Virus record (IMG/VR): IMGVR_UViG_3300021061_000007
Span: 1 to 44,778 of that record
DNA from: a virus
Reading direction: 5' to 3' (one strand)
Length of the DNA: 44,778 bases
Shown piece by piece: positions 20,436 through 29,116 of this stretch (positions are counted from its first letter, which is position 1; every line of letters starts with the position of its first letter). The notes beneath the pieces are model-generated. The model was given only the letters and a program-made list of their open reading frames with translations, made no database searches and was not told the origin of the DNA. Both the position numbers and the translations under genes were made by a program.

Positions 20436-20864
20436 ATGGCTCTCGCATCTAGAAATCGCCGCATCCAGGAATGGCTGGGCAAACAATACTTCAACGCGGG
20501 TGCCTACAGCGCCTCGCCGTCTGCAGGCATCGGTTATAGCACCGGCGCAGGCGGGGCTGTCACCCAGGCGACCAGCAAGTCGACCGGCGTGACGCTGAAC
20601 AACATCTGCGGCGTCATCACGATGAACAACGCGGCTTTGGCCGATGGCGCTGAGGTGACGTTTACCGTCACCAACTCGGCGGTTGCTGCGACCGACTGCG
20701 TTATCGTCAACATCGCATCGGTTGGCACAGCTGGTGCCTACAATATTTCGGTAAGCGCCGTCGCTTCCGGATCGTTCAAGATCTCGGTTGGTAATGTTTC
20801 TGGTGGCTCGCTGAGTGAAGCGATCGTCCTGAACTTTGCCGTCATCAAGGGTGTGTCGGCATAA
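20436..20864 (+). CDS. Beta-rich virion protein (decoration or fibre type)
   Basis: 142 residues. After a short basic start the sequence is almost wholly beta-strand and small residues: TSKSTGVTLNNICGVITMNNAALADGAEVTFTVTNSAVAATDCVIVNIASV...NVSGGSLSEAIVLNFAVI. This pattern recurs in phage and metagenomic virion proteins thought to form an Ig-like or jelly-roll sandwich on the capsid or fibre. The position between portal and scaffold supports a virion role. The precise role is unknown. Confidence 0.6.
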   Translation: MALASRNRRIQEWLGKQYFNAGAYSASPSAGIGYSTGAGGAVTQATSKSTGVTLNNICGVITMNNAALADGAEVTFTVTNSAVAATDCVIVNIASVGTAGAYNISVSAVASGSFKISVGNVSGGSLSEAIVLNFAVIKGVSA

Positions 20865-20868
20865 TGCC

Positions 20869-21072
20869 ATGACCGCAGCCACGTCGACCGCCGACGAACA
20901 GGTTATCCTGTCCGCTCTCGCACGGCGGCGGTCGACTGGCTATCGGTATCTGAAAACCTTGGTTGGCCACGACGCTAACCGCGCGCTTACCGCCATCGAC
21001 GCGTTGCTCCGCGAAGGCTCGATCGAGCGCGTCATGTACGCAGGCGACACCAACTACCGATTGGTCCCATGA
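20869..21072 (+). CDS. Small winged-helix-like protein in head block
   Basis: 67 residues from ATG 20869. EQVILSALARRRSTGYRYLKTLVGHDANRALTAIDALLREGSIERV...TNYRLVP has the outline of a compact winged helix. It overlaps the next gene as ATGA. A regulator within the head genes would be unusual; it could also be a structural adaptor. Confidence 0.55.
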   Translation: MTAATSTADEQVILSALARRRSTGYRYLKTLVGHDANRALTAIDALLREGSIERVMYAGDTNYRLVP

Positions 21073-21257
21073 CCCTGACACCCAATCAACTCGGCAATCT
21101 CGCCTATCGGGCGTTCTGCGCATCGGTGAAGAACAAATACCCGGATGGCGTCACGCCGCGCCCGCATTGGGACGACTTGTCTGAGACCGCGCGCAAGGCG
21201 TGGTCAGACTGCGCGCAGGCTATTGCCGCAGCGGTCCGTACGGATGAGCGGCCATGA
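21069..21257 (+). CDS. Small head-block protein
   Basis: 62 residues, coupled as ATGA at both ends. It contains PRPHWDDLSETARKAWSDCAQAIAA, a short W..L....R.AW..AA pattern common in small phage proteins. No function known. Confidence 0.55.
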   Translation: MTLTPNQLGNLAYRAFCASVKNKYPDGVTPRPHWDDLSETARKAWSDCAQAIAAAVRTDERP

Positions 21258-22654
21258 AGAATCGTCGGCGCGCCACGGGTAATAGGCCTGATAAGACCAG
21301 ACAGGTCTTCGTCGATGGCAGCACCATACGCGTAAGTCGAAATGGCAAGCTTAGCGCGCCATCAGCTGGCGGTGGGGCTGGGGGTGGAACCGTAACGTCG
21401 GTCGGGCTTTCAGCCACGCCGTCATCGGTATTTGGCGTGAGCGGCTCGCCCGTAACCGGTTCTGGAACGCTTGCGTTGACCCTAGACGACCAAAGCGCTA
21501 ATCGCGTATTAGCCGGACCTGCAAGTGGTGCAGACGCGACACCGGCATTTCGCGCTCTGGTCAACGATGACTTGCCGAATAGCGGCGCGGCGGCTGGAAC
21601 TTATTTTTCTGCCAATGTTACAGTCAATGCGAAAGGCGTGGTTACATCGATCGAAGACGGCCGCATCGATCAAGACGGGTTGATCAGTCCGGCAGTGCTC
21701 CCAGCGCGAACCGTGTCGAACATGAAGCGGATGCACCACATTCCTGCGCTCGACAAGGTCCTCTTCACCGAGTCGTCCACGAACGGGAAGCTTCGGCAGA
21801 TCGATCGCACCTTCGATGCGCCGCTCGATCTCTCTGGTACGTACACCAGCAAGGCGGTCACTGCATTCGCTTACTCATCGATAAGCACCAAGATTTATCT
21901 CGGTTACGGAACTGCGGTGATGAGCGTGAACTCTACCACTGGAGCGATTGTCACCGATCCTATCGGTAGCGCACGCGCTGAGTCGGGGATCGCCGTCCGT
22001 GCTAGCAACGGCAATATGTACGGCGCATCATTCAGTGGTGGGGCCGTCTACCGCTGGGATCCATCAACCGACACGCAAATCGGGTCTGGCGTGGCCATAC
22101 CAGCGAACGTTACGAACGCCTGTAATTTACAGTACAACTCCATTGCTCACTGCCCGACTGATGACCACATGTACGTCGCCGGTCACACTGGACTAGCGAA
22201 GTACGACTGCACAACTGACACTTTCGGAACGAGCCCGATCACCGGTCTATCATCGAACGGCAATGGCAGCGTTATTTACTGCTCCGATGTGGATCGGATT
22301 TTCTATTGCCAAGGCGTAACTGGGAACCTCTATAAGGTCCAGCCGACTACTGGAACGGTCACGACCTACGCATTCCCGTCATGGTACACGGCGTCCAACA
22401 AGGGCGGCGATCTCTGCGAGCTTGGTGATTACATCTACGTTGGAACCTTGAGCGGAGTTGGCCAGGTCATGAACTGCATCTTGATCTTTAAGAAGTCCAC
22501 GAATCAATGGGTTGGCTGTTTGTCGCACGATGCTTTCACCGACATCAGAGGGCCTCTCGCTGGCGTTGCGGCTGAAGGCGTTCTCTACTCTGGCGGCCTG
22601 AACTCTGGTAACGCAAACGACCTTGTCGTCTTCGGACGCGTCTGGCAGCCATGA
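21254..22654 (+). CDS. Adhesin-like protein with beta-propeller domain
   Basis: 466 residues. Residues about 43-120 carry GGGTVTSVGL...FGVSGSPVTGSGTLALTLDDQSANRVLAGPASGADATPAFRALVNDDLP, a stalk motif seen in many phage fibre and adhesin proteins. From about 150 the sequence shows repeating beta-propeller-like blades (KVLFTESSTNGKLRQID, YGASFSGGAVYRWDPSTDT, HMYVAGHTGLAKYDCTTDTF, IFYCQGVTGNLYKVQPTTGT, YIYVGTLSGVGQVM). It is probably a surface-exposed binding protein. Its place between portal and scaffold, not in the tail block, is unusual. Confidence 0.65.
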   Translation: MKNRRRATGNRPDKTRQVFVDGSTIRVSRNGKLSAPSAGGGAGGGTVTSVGLSATPSSVFGVSGSPVTGSGTLALTLDDQSANRVLAGPASGADATPAFRALVNDDLPNSGAAAGTYFSANVTVNAKGVVTSIEDGRIDQDGLISPAVLPARTVSNMKRMHHIPALDKVLFTESSTNGKLRQIDRTFDAPLDLSGTYTSKAVTAFAYSSISTKIYLGYGTAVMSVNSTTGAIVTDPIGSARAESGIAVRASNGNMYGASFSGGAVYRWDPSTDTQIGSGVAIPANVTNACNLQYNSIAHCPTDDHMYVAGHTGLAKYDCTTDTFGTSPITGLSSNGNGSVIYCSDVDRIFYCQGVTGNLYKVQPTTGTVTTYAFPSWYTASNKGGDLCELGDYIYVGTLSGVGQVMNCILIFKKSTNQWVGCLSHDAFTDIRGPLAGVAAEGVLYSGGLNSGNANDLVVFGRVWQP

Positions 22655-22676
22655 CCGGTCCACTTGAAGGCAGTAT

Positions 22677-23000
22677 ATGAGCGCTGACGACTTCATCGAA
22701 CATCACGACGATCTTCTCAGCGATCAACAGCGCGCGGCCAAGCAGGCGTACAACGAGGAAATCGCAGATCTGCGCTGGGTCATGTCAGACCCGCGTGGAC
22801 GTCGCTTCATGCATCGATTGCTCTACCTTTACTGCGGGATCGACCGCACGCGCTACGCATCGAATCCAACGGATTGCGCCTTCAACGAAGGCCAGGCAAA
22901 CATCGGGCTCAATCAGCAAGCTGCGCTTCAGCAGGAGTGTTTGGAGCTGTACGTGGCGATGCTGTACGAGGCACGTCAGATCAAGAGCGGAGGCTCATAG
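22677..23000 (+). CDS. Bbp19-like head protein
   Basis: 107 residues. The middle MSDPRGRRFMHRLLYLYCGIDRTRYASNPTDCAFNEGQANIGLNQQ matches the Bbp19-like phage domain (R.F...LL..CG......F......A...EG.R..GL). In BPP-1-like phages this gene lies beside the capsid genes. It is the last gene of block B; operator cluster C follows. Confidence 0.75.
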   Translation: MSADDFIEHHDDLLSDQQRAAKQAYNEEIADLRWVMSDPRGRRFMHRLLYLYCGIDRTRYASNPTDCAFNEGQANIGLNQQAALQQECLELYVAMLYEARQIKSGGS

Positions 23001-23010
23001 CCAGCGTCCG

Positions 23011-23073
23011 TTGCGGCAGGAGCAACCATTGCGTCAAACACAATGGTGACTGATGCGTTTAACGCATCATACT
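23011..23073 (+). promoter_or_regulatory. Late promoter/operator C (before scaffold/capsid)
   Basis: Three palindromes of the TTGCG family: 23011-23025 (TTGCG-N5-AGCAA), 23029-23043 (TTGCG-N5-CACAA) and 23053-23067 (ATGCG-N5-CGCAT, extended arms TGATGCG/CGCATCA). CATACT at 23068-23073 is a good -10 box, with a weak -35 (GGTGAC) 17 bases upstream. The predicted start is about 4 bases before the ATG at 23084, so the transcript is almost leaderless. Confidence 0.75.
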
Positions 23074-23083
23074 TCCGTCGTCT

Positions 23084-23782
23084 ATGCCCTCCGAGACACT
23101 GTTAACTGATAAATCGGAAAGTTCATCCGCCGCGGCGGCGGGAACTGCGGCAAGCACGGCGAAAACTGGAAACGATAGTTCCGCAGCTGGATCAAAACCG
23201 GCTGACGGTGCCGCTGCTCCCGGGGCTACTCCTTCCACCGCGAGCGGTAGTGCTGCGCCCGCCGCCGCAGGCGAGGCCAAGCCGGATGGAGCGAAAGCGC
23301 CGGAAAAACCCGCCGTTCCAGAGAAGTACGAGCTGAAGCTTCCCGACGAAGCTGTTATCGACGCGAAAGCGTTCGAGAGCATCTCGGCCCTCGCGAAGGA
23401 ACTCGGTCTCTCCAACGAGCAGGCGCAAAGGATTGTCGCGCACAACGATGCTATCGCACGCAGCGTGCTTGAAGCTCGTGTCGCTGCGCACGAAGAGCAG
23501 ATCGTCAAATGGATGGATGACGTCAAAGCCGACAAGGAAATAGGCGGCGCGAATTTCGACAAGTCGGTCGAAGACGCTAAACGCCTGGTCAACAAGTTTG
23601 GTGACGACGATCTCAAGCAAGCATTGGTGAGCAGCGGATACGGCAACTTCCCACCGCTGGTGCGCATGCTCGCAAAAATTGGCAGCCGTATGAGCGAAGA
23701 TGCCTATCGCTCCGGCGCTCCTGCGCAGACGCAGAAAAGAGAAGTTTCTCTCGCTGAAGCCTTCTACGGACAAAAAGGATAA
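23084..23782 (+). CDS. Capsid scaffolding protein
   Basis: 232 residues. The first 85 are a low-complexity A/S/G/P/K region; then YELKLPDEAVIDAKAFESISALAKELGLSNEQAQRIVAHND, the conserved segment of scaffold proteins of podophages, and a helical C terminus (GNFPPLVRMLAKIGSRMSEDAY). It directs capsid assembly and leaves before or during DNA packaging. It immediately precedes the major capsid gene, as expected. Confidence 0.85.
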   Translation: MPSETLLTDKSESSSAAAAGTAASTAKTGNDSSAAGSKPADGAAAPGATPSTASGSAAPAAAGEAKPDGAKAPEKPAVPEKYELKLPDEAVIDAKAFESISALAKELGLSNEQAQRIVAHNDAIARSVLEARVAAHEEQIVKWMDDVKADKEIGGANFDKSVEDAKRLVNKFGDDDLKQALVSSGYGNFPPLVRMLAKIGSRMSEDAYRSGAPAQTQKREVSLAEAFYGQKG

Positions 23783-23785
23783 TCT

Positions 23786-24793
23786 ATGGCCACCCTCGGC
23801 GGAACCGCCTTAACCCTCCTCGACATTGCGAAAATGACGAACCCGGATGGGTCCGTCGCGAAGATCATCGAAATCCTCGACCAGACCAACGAAGTCGTCA
23901 AAGACATGGTGTGGGAAGAGTGTAACGATGGCGACAGCCATCAGACCACCATCCGAACCGGGCTGCCTTCTGGTACCTGGCGTCGGTACAATGAAGGCGT
24001 TGCTCCGAGCAAGGGAACGACCGCGCAAGTGCGCGTTCAGACCGGCATGCTCGAAGACCGTTCGGTCATTGACAAAGACTTGGCTGAGAAGGGCGGCAAT
24101 CCAGAAGCCAAGCGCGCCGTCGAAGCCGTCGCCCATATCCAGGGCCTCGGGCAGCAGATGGCCACCGCTCTCTTCTACGAAGATGAGCGCACCAACCCGC
24201 TCCGCTTCACTGGCCTTTCGGCTCACTACGCCTCGATTTCGACCTCGACCGCCGCGAGCGCCGAGAATGTCATCGACGGTGGCGGCTCGGGTTCGGACAA
24301 CCTCTCGATTTGGTTCGTGACCCACGGCCCGTTCCACGGCGTCTTGGGCGTGTACCCCAAGGGCAGCAAGTCGGGCTTGGATCACAAGAACGTCGGGCTG
24401 ACCAAGATCATCGATTCAACCGGCGCGGCCGGCTCGGCCTACTGGGCGTACGAAGACTGGTTCCAGTGGAAAGCCGGCCTCTGCGTTCCGGACTGGCGCA
24501 TGAACGCGCGCGTTTGCAACGTGGACGTTAGCAACCTGCGCGCTGAGTCGAGCGATGCGAATCTGATCAAGTTGATGATCCGCGCCGAAGAGACCCTGGC
24601 CAATGCGGCCGGCGGTAAGCGCGTGATCTACTGCAACCGCACTGCCAAGGCGTGGCTGCGCATCCAAGCGGAAGACAAGCGCAACAGCACCGTGACCCTG
24701 GAGACGATCGGCGGCAAGCCGTTCACCATGTTCAACGGTATCCCGGTCGTCACCTGCGACGCGCTGCTCAACACCGAAAGCGCCTTGACCTGA
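23786..24793 (+). CDS. Major capsid protein (GP7/Bbp17 type)
   Basis: 335 residues beginning MATLGGTALTLLDIAKMTNPDGSVAKIIEILDQTNEVVKDM. TTIRTGLPSGTWRRYNEGV and AYWAYEDWFQWKAGLCVPDWR are typical of the BPP-1-like HK97-fold capsid family. Position three bases after the scaffold and the length fit a major head protein. It should be the most abundant product of the late region. Confidence 0.9.
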   Translation: MATLGGTALTLLDIAKMTNPDGSVAKIIEILDQTNEVVKDMVWEECNDGDSHQTTIRTGLPSGTWRRYNEGVAPSKGTTAQVRVQTGMLEDRSVIDKDLAEKGGNPEAKRAVEAVAHIQGLGQQMATALFYEDERTNPLRFTGLSAHYASISTSTAASAENVIDGGGSGSDNLSIWFVTHGPFHGVLGVYPKGSKSGLDHKNVGLTKIIDSTGAAGSAYWAYEDWFQWKAGLCVPDWRMNARVCNVDVSNLRAESSDANLIKLMIRAEETLANAAGGKRVIYCNRTAKAWLRIQAEDKRNSTVTLETIGGKPFTMFNGIPVVTCDALLNTESALT

Positions 24794-24803
24794 TCTGACT
24801 GAC

Positions 24804-24847
24804 AACCCAGTCGGCCGAAGCCCAGACCATCGCAAGGTGGCTGGGTT
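24804..24847 (+). other. Stem-loop after capsid gene
   Basis: AACCCAG (24804-24810) pairs perfectly with CTGGGTT (24841-24847), with further partial pairing of the 30 bases between. There is no U-run after it. In the 96-base gap behind the capsid gene it may protect or process the capsid mRNA. Confidence 0.4.
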
Positions 24848-24889
24848 ACGGCGTCAAACGGCACTGCCAACCATTTCGGAGCTTCCTCC

Positions 24890-25321
24890 ATGATCTACGA
24901 CGCTCAAAACCTGTTCTCCAGCGCCCAAGCGCTCACCGCGACCGCTGATGCGACGAACGTCATCGACCTGAGCCAGGTGCGGCATATTGCCGATGGCACG
25001 CCGATGTCGGTCTACATCCATGTTGGCGTGGCTGCGAACACCGCTGACGCCGACGAAACCTATGAGTTTCTGGTCCGCTCGGATGACAACGCCAGCTTGA
25101 CCTCCGATACCACGATCGCTTCGCGTACGATCGCTGGCTCGGCCCTCACGCTGAACTCGCTGCACGAGATTCCGTTGCCTCAGAATGCCACCTTTGAGCG
25201 CTATCTCGGCGTGGTCTACACGTTGGGCGGAACGACCCCGAGCATCACCGTCACCACCTGGCTCGCTCCGACCGGATCGCTGCCGAGCGTTCGCACCTAC
25301 GCGAACGGCTACAACGCCTAA
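24890..25321 (+). CDS. Bbp16-type capsid cement protein
   Basis: 143 residues: MIYDAQNLFSSAQALTATADATNVIDLSQ...GTPMSVYIHVGVAA..., then SRTIAGSALTLNSLHEIPLP and RYLGVVYTLGGTTPSITVTTWL. This beta-rich protein corresponds to Bbp16 of BPP-1, a trimeric protein that stabilises the capsid surface. It directly follows the capsid gene, as in that phage group. Confidence 0.85.
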   Translation: MIYDAQNLFSSAQALTATADATNVIDLSQVRHIADGTPMSVYIHVGVAANTADADETYEFLVRSDDNASLTSDTTIASRTIAGSALTLNSLHEIPLPQNATFERYLGVVYTLGGTTPSITVTTWLAPTGSLPSVRTYANGYNA

Positions 25322-25353
25322 GCCACCTGACCGGGTAACCCTGGGAGTTCCGC

Positions 25354-25611
25354 ATGCAAGTTCGTGCCATCGCGCCTGGAGTCTACGGACGGTACTACGA
25401 AGCGGGCCAAGAGTTCGAGATCATCGACGACTCGCACCTTGGCTCATGGATGGTTCCGATCGATCCCAAGGAATGCGAACGCCTCAAAGCCAAGCTCGAT
25501 TCGTTCGCTCGACAAAAGCGGCCCAAGGCTGATCCAAAGACGCCTGCCACCACAGCGCTCTTGAAGGAGATCCCGAAGCCTGCGGTCAGGAAATCCGAGG
25601 CGAAGAAATGA
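25354..25611 (+). CDS. Small protein behind cement gene
   Basis: 85 residues. A beta-rich N terminus (MQVRAIAPGVYGRYYEAGQEFEI..DSHLGSWMVPID) precedes a lysine/proline-rich tail. Similar small proteins follow Bbp16-like genes in podophages. Role unknown; a virion or assembly function is likely from position. Confidence 0.6.
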   Translation: MQVRAIAPGVYGRYYEAGQEFEIIDDSHLGSWMVPIDPKECERLKAKLDSFARQKRPKADPKTPATTALLKEIPKPAVRKSEAKK

Positions 25612-25661
25612 AGCGCAAGAAGCGCAAACCAAAACCCCGCCCATCGGGGTACTGAGCGGGG

Positions 25662-25690
25662 AGGACGGGCTAAACCCCGTCCTTCTCTCG
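25662..25690 (+). terminator. Possible terminator between head and tail genes
   Basis: AGGACGGG (25662-25669) and CCCGTCCT (25676-25683) form a perfect 8-bp stem with a 6-base loop, followed by the pyrimidine run TCTCTC rather than pure T. A second CCCCG/CGGGG hairpin lies just upstream. It probably reduces but does not abolish transcription into the tail genes. Confidence 0.5.
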
Positions 25691-25706
25691 TACAGGGGAA
25701 TCAGGC

Positions 25707-26327
25707 ATGGCAGGTTACAGCGTTATTTCGATCTGCAATTTAGCCCTGCGTCGGGTTGGCTCACGCAAGACGATTACCGATTTGGGTTCAAACGAGAGCG
25801 AAGAGGCCATTCACTGTAATGCGCTCTACGCGCATGCACGCGACACGGTGCTCGATGCCTTCCCGTGGCCGTTCGCGATGAAGTACGCGACGCTCGATCT
25901 GGTCGAAGATTTGAGCGAGGAAGAAGACGACGAGAATCGGGACTGGAACTACTCGTACCGCTATCCAACCGACTGCCTGAAAGTGCGCAGGATCGTGACC
26001 AGCGCCGGTCGTTTGGAGACCGTACCAGAACCGTTCGAGATTGGACAGGACTCGGCCGGGCTCCTCATCTATACCGACGAGGAAGATGCCAAGATCCAGT
26101 ATACGGCGCGCTTTACCAATTCGGCGCAGTTCTCCCCGATCTTTGCAGACGCGCTGGCGTGGCGCTTGGCCGCTGACCTGGCCATGCCGCTGTCGCAAGA
26201 AGAATCCGTCCGCGAGACCGCCGAGCGGTTCTATCGCTACGCCTTAGGCGAGGCGCAGGCGACGCACCGTAATGAGAGCCAACGCGATCGGTCGATGACC
26301 TCCGACTTCATCGATGCGAGGGAGTAA
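25707..26327 (+). CDS. Tail tubular protein A (adaptor)
   Basis: 206 residues. It opens SVISICNLALRRVGSRKTITDL.SNESEEAIHCNALYAHARDTVLDAFPWPFA, followed by YRYPTDCLKVRRI and LAWRLAADLAMPLS. These are the marks of the T7 gp11-like adaptor/gatekeeper that connects the portal to the tail nozzle. The length is close to T7 gp11. Its stop overlaps the next start. Confidence 0.9.
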   Translation: MAGYSVISICNLALRRVGSRKTITDLGSNESEEAIHCNALYAHARDTVLDAFPWPFAMKYATLDLVEDLSEEEDDENRDWNYSYRYPTDCLKVRRIVTSAGRLETVPEPFEIGQDSAGLLIYTDEEDAKIQYTARFTNSAQFSPIFADALAWRLAADLAMPLSQEESVRETAERFYRYALGEAQATHRNESQRDRSMTSDFIDARE

Positions 26328-29113
26328 TGGGGTCGTCGGTCATCCAGAGGTCGTTTTCCGCCGGTGAGATAGCCCCGGCGCTGCATGCACGGGCCGATTT
26401 GGTCAAGTACCAGACCGGCCTGAAGACACTGCGCAATTTCGTCACCATGCGCGAGGGCGGGGCGGAAAACCGGGCTGGGACCGAGTTCGTGGCCGAGGTT
26501 AAGGATTCCTTTACAGTCGCTCGACTGATTCCGTTTACGTTCAATGACGAACAGACGTATGCCCTAGAGTTCGGGGATGAATGGATCCGGTTTTATCAGA
26601 ACGGCGCGCAAGTGCTGGAGGCGGAAAAGACCATCACGGGGGCGACCGCCGCCAACCCGGTTGTCATCACGTCGGTTGCGCATGGCTACAGCTCGGGCGA
26701 GGAAGTCTTTATTTCCGGCGTCGTCGGCATGACGCAGATCAATGGCAAGAACTTCCGCATTACCGTGCTCACCGCCGACACCTTCTCGCTTCAAGATCTA
26801 CGCAATAACAACATCAACGGCAGCACGTACACCGCTTACTCTTCGGGCGGCACGGCTGAGCGGGTCTATACGCTGACCTCGCCATACGACGCGGGCGACG
26901 TCTTCAGTCTGCAGTACGAACAGTCTGGCGACATCATCACGCTTACCCATCGGGACTATGCGCCGCGCGAGTTGCGCCGGCAAGGCCATACGTCATGGAC
27001 GATTTCAGCCATTACCTTCTCGCCGTCGCTGAGTGGTCCGATGGATGGCCGGGCGACTTCGGCGGGCGGGACGGCAAATACCTATCGCTACAAGGTGACA
27101 GCGATCCGTGCTGAGACCTACGAGGAATCGCTTCCCGGCTATGAGCGTTCCAAGACTGGCACGACCGATCGTACCGTCACGCCATGGGCAGTGACCACGA
27201 CAAGCGCGCACGGCTATTCGACCGGCGACGAGGTGTATTTCTTCAGCGAAAGCGTGGCTTTCCTGGGACTCAGCGGAAACACCTACACGATCACGGTCAC
27301 CGGCTCTGATACCTTTACCCTGGACGACACCACCGCAGACAGCGGCGCATCTGGTGCCTTGGACATTCATCGCACCTGGATCGCGGTAGCGTCCGATGAG
27401 CCAGCCGACGACGACCCCATAACCATCCAATGGGATCCGATTGAAGGCGCGGACATCGTTGAATACAACGTCTACAAGGAGTCCAACGGCGTCTTTGGCT
27501 ACATCGGTACAGCCGGCGGGACGTCGTTTCAGGACATCAACATCACCCCGGACATTACCGACCAGCCGCCGACCGACCGCGAGGTCTTCGAGGAAGAGGA
27601 CGACTATCCAGCAACAGCCTCCTACGCCCAGCAGCGCCTTGGCTTCGCTGGGACCAACAACGATCCCAACAAGGTCTGGTGCTCACAAGTTGGCAACTTC
27701 CATAACATCACCATCTCCACCCCGGCCAATGATGACGATGCGGTCGTCTTCACCGTAGACGGTGGTCCGGCGCAGGAAGTCCGGCACCTCTTGGAACTGG
27801 GACGCCTGCTGATCTTCACGCGCGGCGGCATTTGGATGGTCCAAGGCGATGCGGACGGTGTGCTGCGTCCTGGTGCGATCAACCTGCGCCTGACCTGTGT
27901 TGTCGGCTCATCGACGCTCAAACCTATCCCGATCGGATCAACGGCGCTCTTTGTCCAAGCGCGCGGTTCGGTCGTACGCGACCTGCGTTTCGAGCTGAAC
28001 AGCGAATCCTTCAAGGGCAACGAGCTGTCGCTCATGTCGAACCATCTCCTGCGCGGCTATACGATCGTTGACTGGGCCTGGCAGGAGACGCCACACAACA
28101 TTGTGTGGATGGTTCGCAGCGACGGCGTGCTGTTGGGGATGACGTACCTGCCCGACCATGAAGTCGTCGGTTGGCATCGCCATGATACCGAGGGCGGTAT
28201 CGTCGAAAGCGTCTGCTGCATCCCAGAGGATGACGAGGACGCGGTCTATCTCGTGGTCAGGCGTACTATTGATGGCACCTCGCGGCGCTACGTCGAACGC
28301 TTGCACACCAGGAACATGGACACCTGCGAAGACGCCTTCTTCGTCGACTGCGGGTTGTCCTACGATGGTCGGAACACTGACGACAATATCACGATGACCC
28401 TCTCAGGCGGCACGACCTGGACGGCGGGCGAGAACCTGACGCTCACGGCCTCGACGTCCTACTTCACGTCCAGTGAAGTCGGCAACGCGATTGTCCTGCG
28501 CATTCTCGATGACGACGATGTCGAGACTTCGCGCCTGGTGCTCAATATCACATCCTTCACTTCGGACGTGATCGTCACTGTTCAGCCGGAAATCGCAGTC
28601 GAGGCCGCCTTCCGTAACACGGCGTTTACCGACTGGTCGCGCGCGGTCGACGTCGTCGGCGGATTGGACCACCTGGAAGGTGAGACGGTGTCCATCCTAG
28701 CCGATGGCAACGAGATGCCGCAACAGGAAGTCGAAGGTGGAGAAATCACCTTCGACGATACCTATTCGGTCATCCACGTTGGCCTGCCCATCCAAGCTGA
28801 TTTAGAGACGCTCAACCTGGACACCGTCAACGCTGAGACCTTCGTCGATAAGCAAAAGCTGATCAGCAAGGTCACGGTTATGGTCCAGGATTCACGCGGC
28901 GGCAAGGTTGGCCACAACGAGGACGGGCCATTCCGCGAGTTCATTCAGCGGACGGCGTCTTTGGTCCAAAGTCCCATTCCGCTGCGCACCGGGCGCGAGG
29001 AAGTGCTCACGAGTTCATCGTGGGACGACAATGGGCGCATCTTCATTCGGCAGGATTCGCCCTTGCCGCTCACCATTTTGTCCGTGGTCCCATCGGGCCG
29101 CGTGGGGGGTTGA
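26327..29113 (+). CDS. Tail tubular protein B (nozzle)
   Basis: 928 residues. The N terminus (RSFSAGEIAPALHARADLVKYQTGLKTLRNFVTMREGGAENRAGTEFV) is diagnostic for podophage nozzle proteins. Two repeats of an HGYS(S/T)G(E/D)EV(F/Y) segment near residues 118 and 294 resemble the FCCH-like beta domains inserted in such proteins. The middle (PANDDDAVVFTVDGGPAQEVRHLLELGRLLIFTRGGIWMVQGDADGVLRPG) and the C terminus (LPLTILSVVPSGRVGG) are also typical. Six copies form the tail tube tip. Confidence 0.9.
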   Translation: MGSSVIQRSFSAGEIAPALHARADLVKYQTGLKTLRNFVTMREGGAENRAGTEFVAEVKDSFTVARLIPFTFNDEQTYALEFGDEWIRFYQNGAQVLEAEKTITGATAANPVVITSVAHGYSSGEEVFISGVVGMTQINGKNFRITVLTADTFSLQDLRNNNINGSTYTAYSSGGTAERVYTLTSPYDAGDVFSLQYEQSGDIITLTHRDYAPRELRRQGHTSWTISAITFSPSLSGPMDGRATSAGGTANTYRYKVTAIRAETYEESLPGYERSKTGTTDRTVTPWAVTTTSAHGYSTGDEVYFFSESVAFLGLSGNTYTITVTGSDTFTLDDTTADSGASGALDIHRTWIAVASDEPADDDPITIQWDPIEGADIVEYNVYKESNGVFGYIGTAGGTSFQDINITPDITDQPPTDREVFEEEDDYPATASYAQQRLGFAGTNNDPNKVWCSQVGNFHNITISTPANDDDAVVFTVDGGPAQEVRHLLELGRLLIFTRGGIWMVQGDADGVLRPGAINLRLTCVVGSSTLKPIPIGSTALFVQARGSVVRDLRFELNSESFKGNELSLMSNHLLRGYTIVDWAWQETPHNIVWMVRSDGVLLGMTYLPDHEVVGWHRHDTEGGIVESVCCIPEDDEDAVYLVVRRTIDGTSRRYVERLHTRNMDTCEDAFFVDCGLSYDGRNTDDNITMTLSGGTTWTAGENLTLTASTSYFTSSEVGNAIVLRILDDDDVETSRLVLNITSFTSDVIVTVQPEIAVEAAFRNTAFTDWSRAVDVVGGLDHLEGETVSILADGNEMPQQEVEGGEITFDDTYSVIHVGLPIQADLETLNLDTVNAETFVDKQKLISKVTVMVQDSRGGKVGHNEDGPFREFIQRTASLVQSPIPLRTGREEVLTSSSWDDNGRIFIRQDSPLPLTILSVVPSGRVGG

Positions 29114-29116
29114 CCA

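Noticed and set aside
20869-21072. A late-gene activator in the head block
   Set aside because: The outline resembles a winged helix, but no recognition-helix signature or target supports a regulator call; kept as an unknown small protein.
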